Shown one piece after another: positions 18,234 to 26,977 of a stretch of 64,000 bases of DNA; positions within the stretch are counted from its first letter, which is position 1, and every line of letters begins with the position of its first letter. This DNA comes from Ideonella_A sakaiensis_A (lineage in GTDB: Bacteria > Pseudomonadota > Gammaproteobacteria > Burkholderiales > Burkholderiaceae_C), in assembly GCF_048320135.1 (NCBI RefSeq), contig NZ_CP182947.1, forward strand, positions 1,488,001 to 1,552,000, written 5' to 3'. Below the pieces are notes generated by a model. That model was not told where the DNA came from. It made no database searches and worked only from the letters and a program-made list of their open reading frames with translations. Position numbers and translations under genes: made by a program.

Positions 18234-20045
18234 TCAGCGCTTCTTCTTCAATTTCTTGCTCTGATCGGAGTAGGCCCGCGAAAACTCCTGGTTCAGCAGG
18301 CGATCGAAATGGTCTTCGGCTTCGTGCTGCAGCTGCGCATACATGTCGAGGAAGCGCTCCCACAAACGCGACTTGTGCAGCGCCGGCAGCACGTTCTCGA
18401 GCGCTCCGGTCTTCTTGATCCGGCCTTCGATGACTTCCGGTGAAAACATCTTCAGCGCCGCCAGCAGCGCCGCCCGGGTGCCGGCCATCACCGCCATCTC
18501 GTGCGCACAGATGTCCCAGATCGTGTCCTCGACCGCCTTTGTCGGCGGCATGAACAGCCGGTTGCCGTGTTGACGCCGATCGACCAGATAGGCGATCGCG
18601 TCGCGCGGCGTATCGGCGTGTTTCAGCGGATTGTTCTCGCGCGACGCGATCATCGTGCGGTCCTCGATGTGCAGTTCGCTTTTCAATTGCGAACGCATCT
18701 CGAGCATGCGGAACAGGCCGTCGGTCGACATCCGAAGCAACTCACCGACCAGGCGGATCGTCTGCTCCGGGTCGGCATTGTCGAGATCTCCCGGCTGCAG
18801 CCCGAGCCCGTCGGCCAGCGCCTGCATCAGTTGCTGCGTTTGCAGCTGCGACGCTGCTCCCGCCGCCGGTGGCAACACGGCAGCGGCAGGCAGCGGCGCG
18901 GCCATCGGCGGCACGGCCGGCGTCTGTGCTGCCGCGCCCGGCGGCAGTTGCCGCGCCGCCTGGCCCGGATCCGGCACCGGCCCTGGCTGGCCGGCTGCGG
19001 CCGGCGCCAGCGGTGCAATCGGCGCGATCGGGACCCCCGAGGCCGGCACGACCGGCGGCGCGATCGGCGCACCGGGCGGTGCAATCGGAGCAACCGGCGC
19101 TGCGATTGGCGCTGCCGGCGGTGGTGGCGGCTGGACCGGCGGTTCGGGCTTCGGCGGCACCACGGCCGGCGGCGGCGGTGGCGCGCCGAACTCCTGCTCG
19201 AGCGCCTTGAAGATGTCGTCGTCGGGAAATTGCGGTGGCGCCGGTTGCGGTGCGGCAGCCGGTGTCGGGCTCGGCGCTGGCGGACGCGTCGCCGGTGTCA
19301 GCGGGATGTCGAGCGGCGACGCCCGGTACAGATCGGCGCCCGCATCGCCCAGCGGATCGGTCGCCGGGGCCGGGTCGGTCGTGCCGCCGAGCCCGAGAAA
19401 ATCGTCGAGCCGGTGGTCAACCGGCGCGGACGTCGACTGCGCCGGTGCTGGCGGCGGCGCGGCCGGCTTGTTGTCCTTCAGCAATTCGTTGAACGACGAG
19501 TTTTCCGGCGTCGGATTGAAGAAGTCGTCGAGCTCCGAAGCGCCGCCTTGCGGCGCCGGCGCGGCCGCAGGAGCGGGGCTCTGGAACCAGTCCGGTACCG
19601 CTGGCGGCGGCGGCGCTGCCTTGACTGCATTGGCGCTCAGGCTGTCGAAGACATCGAAGGGATTGGCCGTTGGCGACGCCGATGCCGGCTCGGCGAACGG
19701 CGACGGCGCAGCGGCATCAGCAGCGCCAGCCGTGATGTCGGCCTGCAACAGGTATTCGCCGATCAGGATCTGGTCCCCGTCCTTCAGATTGACCGCCTCG
19801 CCGGGGCCGACGACGGCATCGTTAACGAGCAGGCTGTTGACCTTGGAGACGACCTTGATCGCAAAGGCATCGTTGCGCAGCCGGATCTCGGCATGCTCAC
19901 GGGAGATGTGCCGATTCGGATCCGGCAGGATCAGCTTGCACGGCGGGCTGCGCCCGATGCGTCCACCAGCGGCGTCGAACTGCGCATGAATATTCTGCGG
20001 ATTGTCGGGTGGCGGACAGCTCAGGGTTCGGATCGTCAGCAGCAT
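18234..20045 (-). CDS. tagH: T6SS-associated FHA-domain protein TagH (Fha)
   Basis: A 603-residue protein with an N-terminal FHA phosphothreonine-binding domain (GGRIGRSPPCKLILPD, then HISREHAEI, then VNLKDGDQILIGEY, residues about 25-100). A roughly 300-residue Pro/Ala-rich linker with many PPAPA and IAPP repeats follows. The C-terminal domain (about 430-600) resembles the VI_FHA domain (ENNPLKHADTPRDAIAYL; EVIEGRIKKTGALENVLPALHKSRLW). Fha proteins bind phosphorylated T6SS components and promote assembly. It is the first gene of the operon and lies just downstream of a good promoter. A 452-codon frame on the other strand is a shadow caused by the Pro/Ala codons. Confidence 0.94.
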   Translation of the reverse strand: MLLTIRTLSCPPPDNPQNIHAQFDAAGGRIGRSPPCKLILPDPNRHISREHAEIRLRNDAFAIKVVSKVNSLLVNDAVVGPGEAVNLKDGDQILIGEYLLQADITAGAADAAAPSPFAEPASASPTANPFDVFDSLSANAVKAAPPPPAVPDWFQSPAPAAAPAPQGGASELDDFFNPTPENSSFNELLKDNKPAAPPPAPAQSTSAPVDHRLDDFLGLGGTTDPAPATDPLGDAGADLYRASPLDIPLTPATRPPAPSPTPAAAPQPAPPQFPDDDIFKALEQEFGAPPPPPAVVPPKPEPPVQPPPPPAAPIAAPVAPIAPPGAPIAPPVVPASGVPIAPIAPLAPAAAGQPGPVPDPGQAARQLPPGAAAQTPAVPPMAAPLPAAAVLPPAAGAASQLQTQQLMQALADGLGLQPGDLDNADPEQTIRLVGELLRMSTDGLFRMLEMRSQLKSELHIEDRTMIASRENNPLKHADTPRDAIAYLVDRRQHGNRLFMPPTKAVEDTIWDICAHEMAVMAGTRAALLAALKMFSPEVIEGRIKKTGALENVLPALHKSRLWERFLDMYAQLQHEAEDHFDRLLNQEFSRAYSDQSKKLKKKR

Positions 20046-20071
20046 CGGAGTCCAGGGCGATATGAAAAATC

Positions 20072-20100
20072 ATTATCAGCCGAGTGGCCTACCGTGTCAT
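20072..20100 (-). promoter_or_regulatory. Sigma-70-like promoter of the tagH/T6SS operon
   Basis: On the minus strand the -35 ATGACA and -10 GATAAT each match the consensus at five of six positions, with a 17-base spacer. The predicted start of transcription is near 20065, giving a leader of about 20 bases before tagH at 20045. No enhancer or sigma-54 motif was seen. Confidence 0.6.
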
Positions 20101-20270
20101 GTTTTGGCTGTCGGCGTCAAGTCGGCGCGGTCTGACAGGCGCCAACTCGCCGTATGTCACATGCAAAGCGGCAATGCCCCCAGGCATGGCCCGCCGACGG
20201 CGCCCCGAGGCAGCTCGCCATAGAATATCGGGTTGCCCCGATCGGGCCCCACAGCCACTGGATCTACACC

Positions 20271-20651
20271 ATGTACCGCTGTTTCGCGATCGCAGCCACC
20301 GTCTTGTGTCTGCATGCGCCTTCGCTGGCCCAGGTCCAGCGCCTTTTTCCGCCTGATGCGCTGCGTGGCGAGATCGTCGTCCAGGCGCCGCCGGCTGTCC
20401 TGTTGAACGGCAACGAGGCCCGGCTTGCGCCGGGCGCCCGCATCCGCGGCGAAGACAACCTGCTGAAGATGTCGACGACGCTGATCGGCAGCCGGTTGAC
20501 GGTCAACTACACGATCGATACCTACGGGCTGGTTCGCGATGTCTGGATCCTGCGGCCCGAGGAAGTCCGCAAGCGGCCGTGGCCACGCACGATGGCCGAG
20601 GCCAGAGCCTGGCAGTTCAACCCCACCGAGCAGAGCTGGAGCAAGCCATGA
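20271..20651 (+). CDS. Small exported protein of unknown function upstream of miaB
   Basis: A 126-residue protein beginning with a signal peptide (hydrophobic AIAATVLCLHAPSLA, cleavage expected after LAQ). The mature part is rich in charged residues and contains IVVQAPPAVLLNGNEARLAPGARI and ends NPTEQSWSKP. I do not recognise a family. From memory, similar short exported proteins occur upstream of miaB in other Burkholderiales. The stop overlaps the miaB start by 4 bp (ATGA), so the two are coupled. A TAGAAT sequence at 20221 could be a -10 element but has no partner -35. Confidence 0.75.
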   Translation: MYRCFAIAATVLCLHAPSLAQVQRLFPPDALRGEIVVQAPPAVLLNGNEARLAPGARIRGEDNLLKMSTTLIGSRLTVNYTIDTYGLVRDVWILRPEEVRKRPWPRTMAEARAWQFNPTEQSWSKP

Positions 20652-22027
20652 GCGGGCCGACGACGGACAACCCGAAAAAGGTCTTCATCAAGACATTTGG
20701 CTGCCAGATGAACGAGTACGACTCCGACAAGATGGTGGACGTACTGCATGCGGCGGATGGCTACGAGATCACGACCGACGTCGAGCAGGCCGATCTGGTG
20801 CTGTTCAACACCTGCTCGGTGCGCGAAAAGGCGCAGGAGAAGGTTTTCAGCGACCTCGGCCGCGTCAAGCACCTGAAGGACAAGGGCGTGCTGATCGGCG
20901 TCGGCGGCTGCGTCGCCAGCCAGGAGGGCGCAGCGATCGTCTCGCGCGCGCCATATGTCGACGTCGTGTTCGGCCCGCAGACGCTGCACCGGCTGCCCGA
21001 GCTGATCCACCGCCGGCGTCTCGAGCAGCGCCCGCAGGTCGACATCAGCTTTCCGGAGATCGAGAAATTCGACCACCTGCCGCCGGCGCGCAAGCAGGGT
21101 GCGAGCGCATTTGTCTCGATCATGGAAGGCTGCTCCAAATACTGCAGCTACTGCGTCGTGCCGTATACCCGCGGCGAGGAAGTCTCGCGGCCGTTCGACG
21201 ACGTGCTGGTCGAGGTGGCCGAGCTCGCCGAGCAGGGCGTCAAGGAAGTCACGCTGCTTGGCCAGAACGTCAACGGCTACCGCGGCACGATGGGCGACAG
21301 CGCCGAGATTGCCGACTTCGCGCTGCTGCTCGACTATGTCGCCGAGATTCCGGGGATCGAGCGCATCCGCTACACCACCAGCCATCCGAACGAATTCGGC
21401 CAGCGGCTGATCGATGCCTACGCGCGGCTGCCGAAGCTCGTCAACCATGTGCACCTGCCGGTCCAGCATGGCAGCGATCGCATCCTGATGGCGATGAAGC
21501 GTGGTTATTCGGTGATGGAGTTCAAGAGCACGATCCGCAAGCTGCGCCAGATCCGGCCGGACATCAGCGTGTCGAGCGATTTCATCGTCGGCTTTCCCGG
21601 CGAGACCGATGCCGATTTCGCGAAGCTGATGCAGCTCGTCGACGAGATCGGCTTCGACAACAGCTTCAGCTTCGTGTTCAGTGCACGGCCCGGCACGCCG
21701 GCGGCTTCGCTGGCCGACGAGACGCCGCAGCAAGTCAAGCTGCAGCGGCTGCAGCAGCTGCAGGCGACGATTGACGCCAACGCGCAGCAGATCAGCCGCT
21801 CGATGGTCGGTTCGGTGCAGCGCATCCTCGTCGAAGGGCCGTCGCGCAAGGTCAATGGCGACATCGCCGAGCTGATGGGCCGCACCGAAAACAACCGCAT
21901 CGTCAATTTCCCGGCCGGCGCACTGTCGGCGCGGCTGACCGGGCAGCTGATCGATGTTCAAATCACCGAAGCGCGCCCGCACTCGATGCGCGGCGAACTG
22001 ATCGTCGACCGGGAACTGGTCGCATGA
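20648..22027 (+). CDS. miaB: tRNA-2-methylthio-N6-dimethylallyladenosine synthase MiaB
   Basis: A 459-residue radical-SAM methylthiotransferase that adds the 2-methylthio group to i6A37 of tRNAs reading UNN codons. The N-terminal domain supplies the second cluster cysteines (FGCQMNEYD, FNTCSVREKA, GVGGCVASQ). The radical-SAM cysteines are in CSKYCSYC (C-x3-C-x2-C). A TRAM domain closes the protein (RILVEGPSRK; ARLTGQLIDVQI). The ATG at 20648 lies inside the stop region of the upstream gene, giving the normal MiaB N-terminus. Confidence 0.97.
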   Translation: MSGPTTDNPKKVFIKTFGCQMNEYDSDKMVDVLHAADGYEITTDVEQADLVLFNTCSVREKAQEKVFSDLGRVKHLKDKGVLIGVGGCVASQEGAAIVSRAPYVDVVFGPQTLHRLPELIHRRRLEQRPQVDISFPEIEKFDHLPPARKQGASAFVSIMEGCSKYCSYCVVPYTRGEEVSRPFDDVLVEVAELAEQGVKEVTLLGQNVNGYRGTMGDSAEIADFALLLDYVAEIPGIERIRYTTSHPNEFGQRLIDAYARLPKLVNHVHLPVQHGSDRILMAMKRGYSVMEFKSTIRKLRQIRPDISVSSDFIVGFPGETDADFAKLMQLVDEIGFDNSFSFVFSARPGTPAASLADETPQQVKLQRLQQLQATIDANAQQISRSMVGSVQRILVEGPSRKVNGDIAELMGRTENNRIVNFPAGALSARLTGQLIDVQITEARPHSMRGELIVDRELVA

Positions 22028-22062
22028 GTGCGCGCGCTGCCGCGCGCAGCCGCTGACCGGCG

Positions 22063-23112
22063 ATGCCGGCGTTGCGCAATCTGCTGCTCGCACCGTGGTG
22101 GGTGCTGCAGATCTTCAGCTCGGCCAAGTCGTTTTTGGACAATCCGCTGCTTGGCTCTCCTCGGCTGAACCGCCTCGGCCTGCACCGCTGGCGTCTGCGG
22201 CTTGCCCATGCGATGACGTGGCGGCGGCGCCGCCGCCTGGCACGCCTGGTCGGCGCGGCCGACCGGCAGGCCTTCGAGCGGGATGGGTTTGTTGTCGTTC
22301 ACGGGCTGCTGCCGGCGGCAACGTTCGCGACATTGCGCAGCCGCCTGCTGGCGCAGCCGGCAGCGACGCGCGAGATGGTGCAAGGCGACACGATCACCCG
22401 CCGGATCGCTGTCGACAGCGCGCTGCTGCGTCAGGTTCCGGAACTGCAGGCGCTGATCGGCCATCCGCGCTGGGCCGGGCTGACCCGCTATGTTGCCGGT
22501 TATGCCCGCGCGCCGTGGCTTTATCTGCAGACGATCCTGAACCAGGTCGTCGCGGGCCAGCCCGATCCGCAGACCCGGCTGCACGCCGATACCTTCCATC
22601 CGACGATGAAGGCCTGGTTTTTTTTGACCGACGTCGCCGCCGACGAGGGCGCCTTCTGTTATGTGCCAGGCTCGCATCGGCTGTCAGCCGAGCGGCTGGC
22701 GTGGGAAGAGCGGCTCAGCTTGCAGGCGCGTGACCACGCCGACCGGCTGACGGCACGCGGTTCGTTCCGCATCGATGAAAGCGAACTGCCGGCGCTCGGC
22801 CTGCCGCCACCGCGCCGCTTCGCGGTGCCGGCCAATACGCTGGTGGTCGCCGATACCTTCGGCTTTCACGCCCGCGGTCCGAGTGAGCGGCCGTCGGTGC
22901 GGATCGAGCTGTGGGCCTACGATCGGCGCAATCCGTATTTCCCGGCCACCACCGATGGCCTGCTTGCGATGGCCGGCCAGACACAGCAGCGGGCGCCGCT
23001 GTACTGGCGGATGCTTGACCGCCTCGAACGCTGGAAACTCGGCCGCAATCCGTGGCGCGATCGCGGCATCAAGACCGCCGGCGCGCCGGCGTCACCGGAC
23101 GGCAGCGCTTGA
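22063..23112 (+). CDS. Phytanoyl-CoA dioxygenase (PhyH)-family protein
   Basis: A 349-residue Fe(II)/2-oxoglutarate-dependent dioxygenase of the PhyH type. The metal ligands are the HxD of RLHADTFHP and the distal histidine of FGFHARGP; the arginine in PSVRIELW would bind 2-oxoglutarate. A segment around GAFCYVPGSHRL is typical of the fold. The first 60 residues are basic and contain a WWVLQIF segment, suggesting peripheral membrane association. It lies 35 bp after miaB. The substrate is not evident. Confidence 0.85.
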   Translation: MPALRNLLLAPWWVLQIFSSAKSFLDNPLLGSPRLNRLGLHRWRLRLAHAMTWRRRRRLARLVGAADRQAFERDGFVVVHGLLPAATFATLRSRLLAQPAATREMVQGDTITRRIAVDSALLRQVPELQALIGHPRWAGLTRYVAGYARAPWLYLQTILNQVVAGQPDPQTRLHADTFHPTMKAWFFLTDVAADEGAFCYVPGSHRLSAERLAWEERLSLQARDHADRLTARGSFRIDESELPALGLPPPRRFAVPANTLVVADTFGFHARGPSERPSVRIELWAYDRRNPYFPATTDGLLAMAGQTQQRAPLYWRMLDRLERWKLGRNPWRDRGIKTAGAPASPDGSA

Positions 23113-23141
23113 GCGCCGACGCTGCCTCGCATGGCGCGCGT

Positions 23142-23468
23142 TCAGTGCCTGCCGCGGAACAGCCCGGCCAGCCACAGGCCGAGCGCGGCAGCGACGGCCA
23201 TCGCCACGTAGGTGATCATCATCCCGTCACGTCCGGTGATCACGAGCCCGACGACCGCGACGACCAGCGTCGGGATCAGCGCCCACAGCAGCAGACTGCG
23301 CCAGCGCACCGCACGCCATTCCCGTCGCCAGAGCAATTTGGCCACCGATGCCGTGAACACCGCGAGAAAAACCGCCGGAGCGAAAAAGTTGAGCAGGTGC
23401 CAGATGGCGTCGAGTGGGCTCACGGAGTGCGGAAGATGGCAGGGAAAAGGGCCGGCGCAGCAGATCAT
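23142..23468 (-). CDS. Small conserved membrane protein
   Basis: A protein of up to 108 residues with three or so hydrophobic segments (HLLNFFAPAVFLAVFTA; LLLWALIPTLVVAVVGLVI; ITYVAMAVAAALGLWLAGLF) separated by basic loops. No known function. The ATG at 23468 has AAGGCGG upstream. A GTG at 23423 in the same frame would start at SPLDAIWHLL and may be the conserved start. It is convergent with the dioxygenase gene and divergent from hemA. Confidence 0.65.
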   Translation of the reverse strand: MICCAGPFPCHLPHSVSPLDAIWHLLNFFAPAVFLAVFTASVAKLLWRREWRAVRWRSLLLWALIPTLVVAVVGLVITGRDGMMITYVAMAVAAALGLWLAGLFRGRH

Positions 23469-23520
23469 TGCCCGCCTTGGATCAACAACCCCGGGCCGGA
23501 CGGGCAGCGGGGCGCAAATT

Positions 23521-23526
23521 TATAAT
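23521..23526 (+). promoter_or_regulatory. -10 hexamer abutting the hemA start codon
   Basis: A perfect TATAAT ends 5 bases before the hemA ATG. Transcription from it would begin at or within one or two bases of the start codon, giving a leaderless message. There is no TTGACA-like -35 at the right distance and no Shine-Dalgarno sequence before hemA. Confidence 0.4.
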
Positions 23527-23531
23527 AAGTG

Positions 23532-24824
23532 ATGAGTGTCATCGCGCTCGGACTGAACCATCAATCGGCCCCGCTGGACCTGCGCGGCCGGTTTGCGTTT
23601 GCGCCCGAACAAATCGGCGGCAACCTGCAGGGTTTCCGACAGCGGCTGCAGCGGTCGGCGGAGCTCGCGATCGTCTCGACCTGCAACCGCACCGAACTCT
23701 ATGTCGGCGACAGCCCGGATCGCCTCGGTGAACTGGTTGAGCCGGCGGTCGACTGGCTGGCCGGCATCGGCGGGGTCGGCTCCGGCGTGCTGCGCCAGCA
23801 TGCCTATGTGCTCGAAGGCCGGGCGGCGGCCCGCCATGCCTTCCGCGTTGCCAGCGGCCTCGATTCGATGGTGCTCGGCGAGCCGCAGATCCTCGGCCAG
23901 ATGAAGCAGGCGATGCGCGAGGCAGAGAATGCCGGCACGCTCGGGACGACGCTGCACCAGATGTTCCAGCGCTCGTTCGCGGTGGCCAAGGAGGTGCGCA
24001 GCAGCACCGAAATCGGCAGCCATTCGATCAGCATGGCCGCCGCATCGGTTCGGCTGGCCAGCCAGCTGTTCGAGGACCTGCGCGAACTGAAGGTGTTGTT
24101 CATCGGTGCCGGCGAGATGATCGACCTCGTCAGCACCCACTTTGCGGCGAAGACGCCACGCGCGATGGTCGTCGCAAACCGCACCCTCGAACGCGGCGAA
24201 CGGCTGGCCAGCCGGCTCGGCGGCAGCACGATGCGGCTGGCCGACCTGCCGCAGCGGCTGGCCGAATTCGATGTCGTGATCTCGTGCACCGCCAGCTCGG
24301 TGCCGATCGTCGGCCTGGGCGCCGTCGAGCGCGCGCTGAAGCTGCGCAAGCACCGGCCGATCTTCATGGTCGACCTTGCGGTGCCGCGCGATATCGAGCC
24401 CGAGGTCGCCCAGCTGTCGGATATCTATCTGTATACCGTCGACGATCTGTCGTCGATGGTGCAGACTGCCGGCGAGAAGCGCCAGGCGGCGGTCGCGCAG
24501 GCCGAGGCGATCATCGAGACCGGCGTCGAGGGCTTTGTGCATTGGCTGGGTCAGCGCAATACCGTGCCGCTGATCCAGGCCATTCAGGCGCAGGCCGGCG
24601 ACTGGCGGGCCGCCGAACTGGCACGCGCGCGCAGGCTGCTGGCCAGAGGCGAGGATGTCGATGCGGTGCTGGAGAGCCTGTCGCGCGGTCTGACGCAGAA
24701 GATGATGCACGGTGTGATGGTCGAACTGCAGAACAGCGACCAGCTGAACCGCGACCAGGTCGCACAGACCGTGTCGCGGATCTTTCTGCGCGGCAAGCTC
24801 GGCAACCCGCCAGGCTCGAACTAG
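23532..24824 (+). CDS. hemA: Glutamyl-tRNA reductase
   Basis: A 430-residue glutamyl-tRNA reductase, the first committed step of tetrapyrrole synthesis in the C5 pathway. The N-terminal ALGLNHQSAPLDLR and the catalytic-cysteine motif STCNRTELY (Cys about residue 50) are intact. The NADPH-binding domain has VLFIGAGEM, and a dimerisation domain ends the protein. The start is fixed by the conserved N-terminus. It is preceded by TATAAT rather than a ribosome binding site. prfA follows after 78 bp, a common arrangement in proteobacteria. Confidence 0.98.
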   Translation: MSVIALGLNHQSAPLDLRGRFAFAPEQIGGNLQGFRQRLQRSAELAIVSTCNRTELYVGDSPDRLGELVEPAVDWLAGIGGVGSGVLRQHAYVLEGRAAARHAFRVASGLDSMVLGEPQILGQMKQAMREAENAGTLGTTLHQMFQRSFAVAKEVRSSTEIGSHSISMAAASVRLASQLFEDLRELKVLFIGAGEMIDLVSTHFAAKTPRAMVVANRTLERGERLASRLGGSTMRLADLPQRLAEFDVVISCTASSVPIVGLGAVERALKLRKHRPIFMVDLAVPRDIEPEVAQLSDIYLYTVDDLSSMVQTAGEKRQAAVAQAEAIIETGVEGFVHWLGQRNTVPLIQAIQAQAGDWRAAELARARRLLARGEDVDAVLESLSRGLTQKMMHGVMVELQNSDQLNRDQVAQTVSRIFLRGKLGNPPGSN

Positions 24825-24902
24825 CTGCGCCGTCGCGCGCCCCATTCCGATGGCGCGTCGGTGCCGCCGCAGGCGGCTTCGCCTCGCCGCTGACCATCTC
24901 CA

Positions 24903-26000
24903 ATGAAACCCAGCCTCAGACAACAATTCGAGCGCCTTGCGCTTCGGCTCAGCGAACTCGACGCCAGCCTCGGCGACGCCGGCGTCGCCGCCGACATGAA
25001 CCGCTACCGCGCGCTGTCGCGCGAACATGCCGAAATCAGCGGCGTGCTGTCGCTGTACAACGCCTATCTGAAGCGCGAGCGCGAACTCGCCGACGCCAGC
25101 GAGATGCTCGCGACCGCTGCCGGCGATGCCGAACTGGCGACCCTCGCCGAAGAGGAATGCGAACAGGCGCGCATCGACCTCGAACAGCTGGATCGGCAAC
25201 TGCAGGCCGAATTGCTGCCGCGCGATCCGGACGACGAGCGCAATGCCTTCATCGAGATCCGCGCCGGCACCGGCGGCGATGAATCGGCGCTGTTCGCCGC
25301 CGATCTGGCGCGGATGTACCTGCGCCACGCCGAGCGCCATGGCTGGCGCACCGAAATCATGTCGGAAAGCGCATCCGACCTTGGTGGCTACAAGGAACTG
25401 GTGATCCGCGTCGAAGGGCAAGGCGCCTTCAAGGGACTGAAATTCGAATCCGGCGGACACCGCGTGCAACGCATTCCGGTCACCGAGACGCAAGGTCGCA
25501 TCCACACCAGCGCCTGCACGGTGGCCGTGCTGGCCGAACCGGATGCCGCGCAGGAGATCCAGCTGAACCCGGCCGAACTGCGGATCGACACCTTCCGCGC
25601 CAGCGGCGCCGGCGGACAACACGTCAACAAGACCGACAGCGCGATCCGCATCACCCACCTGCCGACCGGCATCGTCGCCGAATGCCAGGACGACCGCTCG
25701 CAGCACCGCAACAAGGCGAAGGCGATGGCAGTGCTGGCGGCCCGGTTGCGCGACAAGGAACAAGGCGAACGTGCGGCGAAGGAAGCGGCGCACCGCAAGG
25801 GGCTGATCGGCAGCGGCGACCGCAGCGACCGCATCCGCACCTACAACTTTCCACAGGGCCGGCTGACCGACCACCGAATCAACCTGACGCTGTACAAGCT
25901 GCAGGCCGTGCTCGATGGCGATCTTGACGAAGTGGTCGCCGCACTGGCGGCCGCGCGTGCTGCCCAGCAACTCCAATTGCTCGAAAGCGGCGAGTCGTGA
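24903..26000 (+). CDS. prfA: Peptide chain release factor 1
   Basis: A 365-residue RF1. The tripeptide anticodon PVT (in VQRIPVTETQGR) identifies RF1 rather than RF2. The catalytic GGQ is in GAGGQHVNKTDSA, the glutamine being the substrate of the PrmC methylase encoded immediately downstream. It terminates translation at UAA and UAG. The stop codon overlaps the GTG start of prmC (GTGA), so enzyme and substrate are translationally coupled. Confidence 0.98.
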   Translation: MKPSLRQQFERLALRLSELDASLGDAGVAADMNRYRALSREHAEISGVLSLYNAYLKRERELADASEMLATAAGDAELATLAEEECEQARIDLEQLDRQLQAELLPRDPDDERNAFIEIRAGTGGDESALFAADLARMYLRHAERHGWRTEIMSESASDLGGYKELVIRVEGQGAFKGLKFESGGHRVQRIPVTETQGRIHTSACTVAVLAEPDAAQEIQLNPAELRIDTFRASGAGGQHVNKTDSAIRITHLPTGIVAECQDDRSQHRNKAKAMAVLAARLRDKEQGERAAKEAAHRKGLIGSGDRSDRIRTYNFPQGRLTDHRINLTLYKLQAVLDGDLDEVVAALAAARAAQQLQLLESGES

Positions 26001-26872
26001 GCGATGCCTCGCCGCAGCCGGCCACGGTGGCCGACGCGCTGCGCCAGGCGCGGCAAGCCGGTCTGTCGCGGCTCGACGGCCAGTTGCTGCTGGCCGAACT
26101 GCTCGGCCAGAGCCGGACCTGGCTGATCGGCCACGATGCCGACCGGCTGGAGCGCGATCAAATCGCGGCATGGCAGGTGCTCGTGCAGCGCCGCGCGGCC
26201 GGCGAGCCGATTGCCTATCTGCTGCAGCGCAAGGAATTTTTCGGGCTGATGCTCGAGGTCGACCGCTCGGTGCTGGTGCCGCGTCCGGATACCGAGACAC
26301 TGGTCAGCTGGGCGCTGGAGATTTTGCAGCCTTCGCCCTGCGAACTTGGCCGGCCGCGTTGCCTGGTCGATCTCGGCTGCGGCAGCGGCGCCATCGCGCT
26401 GGCGATCAAGCACAGCTGCGGCGCCGATCTCGCCGTCACCGCGACCGATGCGAGCGCCGACGCATTGGCGGTCGCCGCGGCGAATGGCCGACGGCTTGGG
26501 CTGGCGGTCGACTGGCGGGCCGGTGACTGGTGGCAGGCGGTCGGTGGCCGGTGCTTCGACATTGCGGTCTCGAACCCGCCCTATATCGCGGCCGATGACC
26601 CGCATCTGCACGAACTTGCGCACGAGCCGCAACAGGCGCTGGTCGCCGCGGAGAATGGTCTGGCGGCGCTGCGGATCATCATCGCAGGCGCCGGCCAGCA
26701 CCTGGCTGCGGGCGGCTGGTTGCTGCTCGAACACGGTTTCGAGCAGGCGGCCGATGTCAACCGGCTGCTCACCGAGGCCGGATTTGTCGCCGTTCGAACC
26801 CGCCACGACCTCGCTGGACAGCCGCGCTGCACCGGCGGCCAATGGCCGGGCGGCGCTGGGGCAAACAACTAG
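25997..26872 (+). CDS. prmC: Release-factor glutamine N5-methyltransferase PrmC
   Basis: A 291-residue methyltransferase with an N-terminal helical domain, the SAM motif CLVDLGCGSGAIAL and the catalytic VSNPPYIAADD. It methylates the glutamine of the GGQ motif in RF1 and RF2. It starts with GTG overlapping the prfA stop. The length is slightly above the usual 280 residues, owing to a few extra C-terminal residues. Confidence 0.97.
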   Translation: MSDASPQPATVADALRQARQAGLSRLDGQLLLAELLGQSRTWLIGHDADRLERDQIAAWQVLVQRRAAGEPIAYLLQRKEFFGLMLEVDRSVLVPRPDTETLVSWALEILQPSPCELGRPRCLVDLGCGSGAIALAIKHSCGADLAVTATDASADALAVAAANGRRLGLAVDWRAGDWWQAVGGRCFDIAVSNPPYIAADDPHLHELAHEPQQALVAAENGLAALRIIIAGAGQHLAAGGWLLLEHGFEQAADVNRLLTEAGFVAVRTRHDLAGQPRCTGGQWPGGAGANN

Positions 26873-26977
26873 ACCACAAACATCGATAGTCGGCGTAATA
26901 TGGACCGGCACCAATCCGCAGGTCGCCGGGCCCCGCCCGGCAGCACCCGGTCTTGCAGTCACCGAAAGGAGATGTCC

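Noticed and set aside
18631..19989. A 452-codon Gly/Ala/Ser-rich plus-strand frame opposite tagH
   Set aside because: It mirrors the Pro/Ala linker of TagH and resembles a secreted PE-PGRS-like protein only through composition. No ribosome site or promoter was found.
1..20045. The T6SS locus as a recently acquired genomic island
   Set aside because: Base composition and codon use look the same as in the housekeeping region, with no integrase, direct repeats or tRNA at the visible right border. The left border is not visible.
24825..24902. Possible terminator between hemA and prfA
   Set aside because: Only short imperfect GC repeats are present and there is no U tract; the genes are likely co-transcribed.
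23520..26300. A 926-codon minus-strand frame opposite hemA, prfA and part of prmC
   Set aside because: It covers three well-identified genes on the other strand and its composition is that of a GC shadow.
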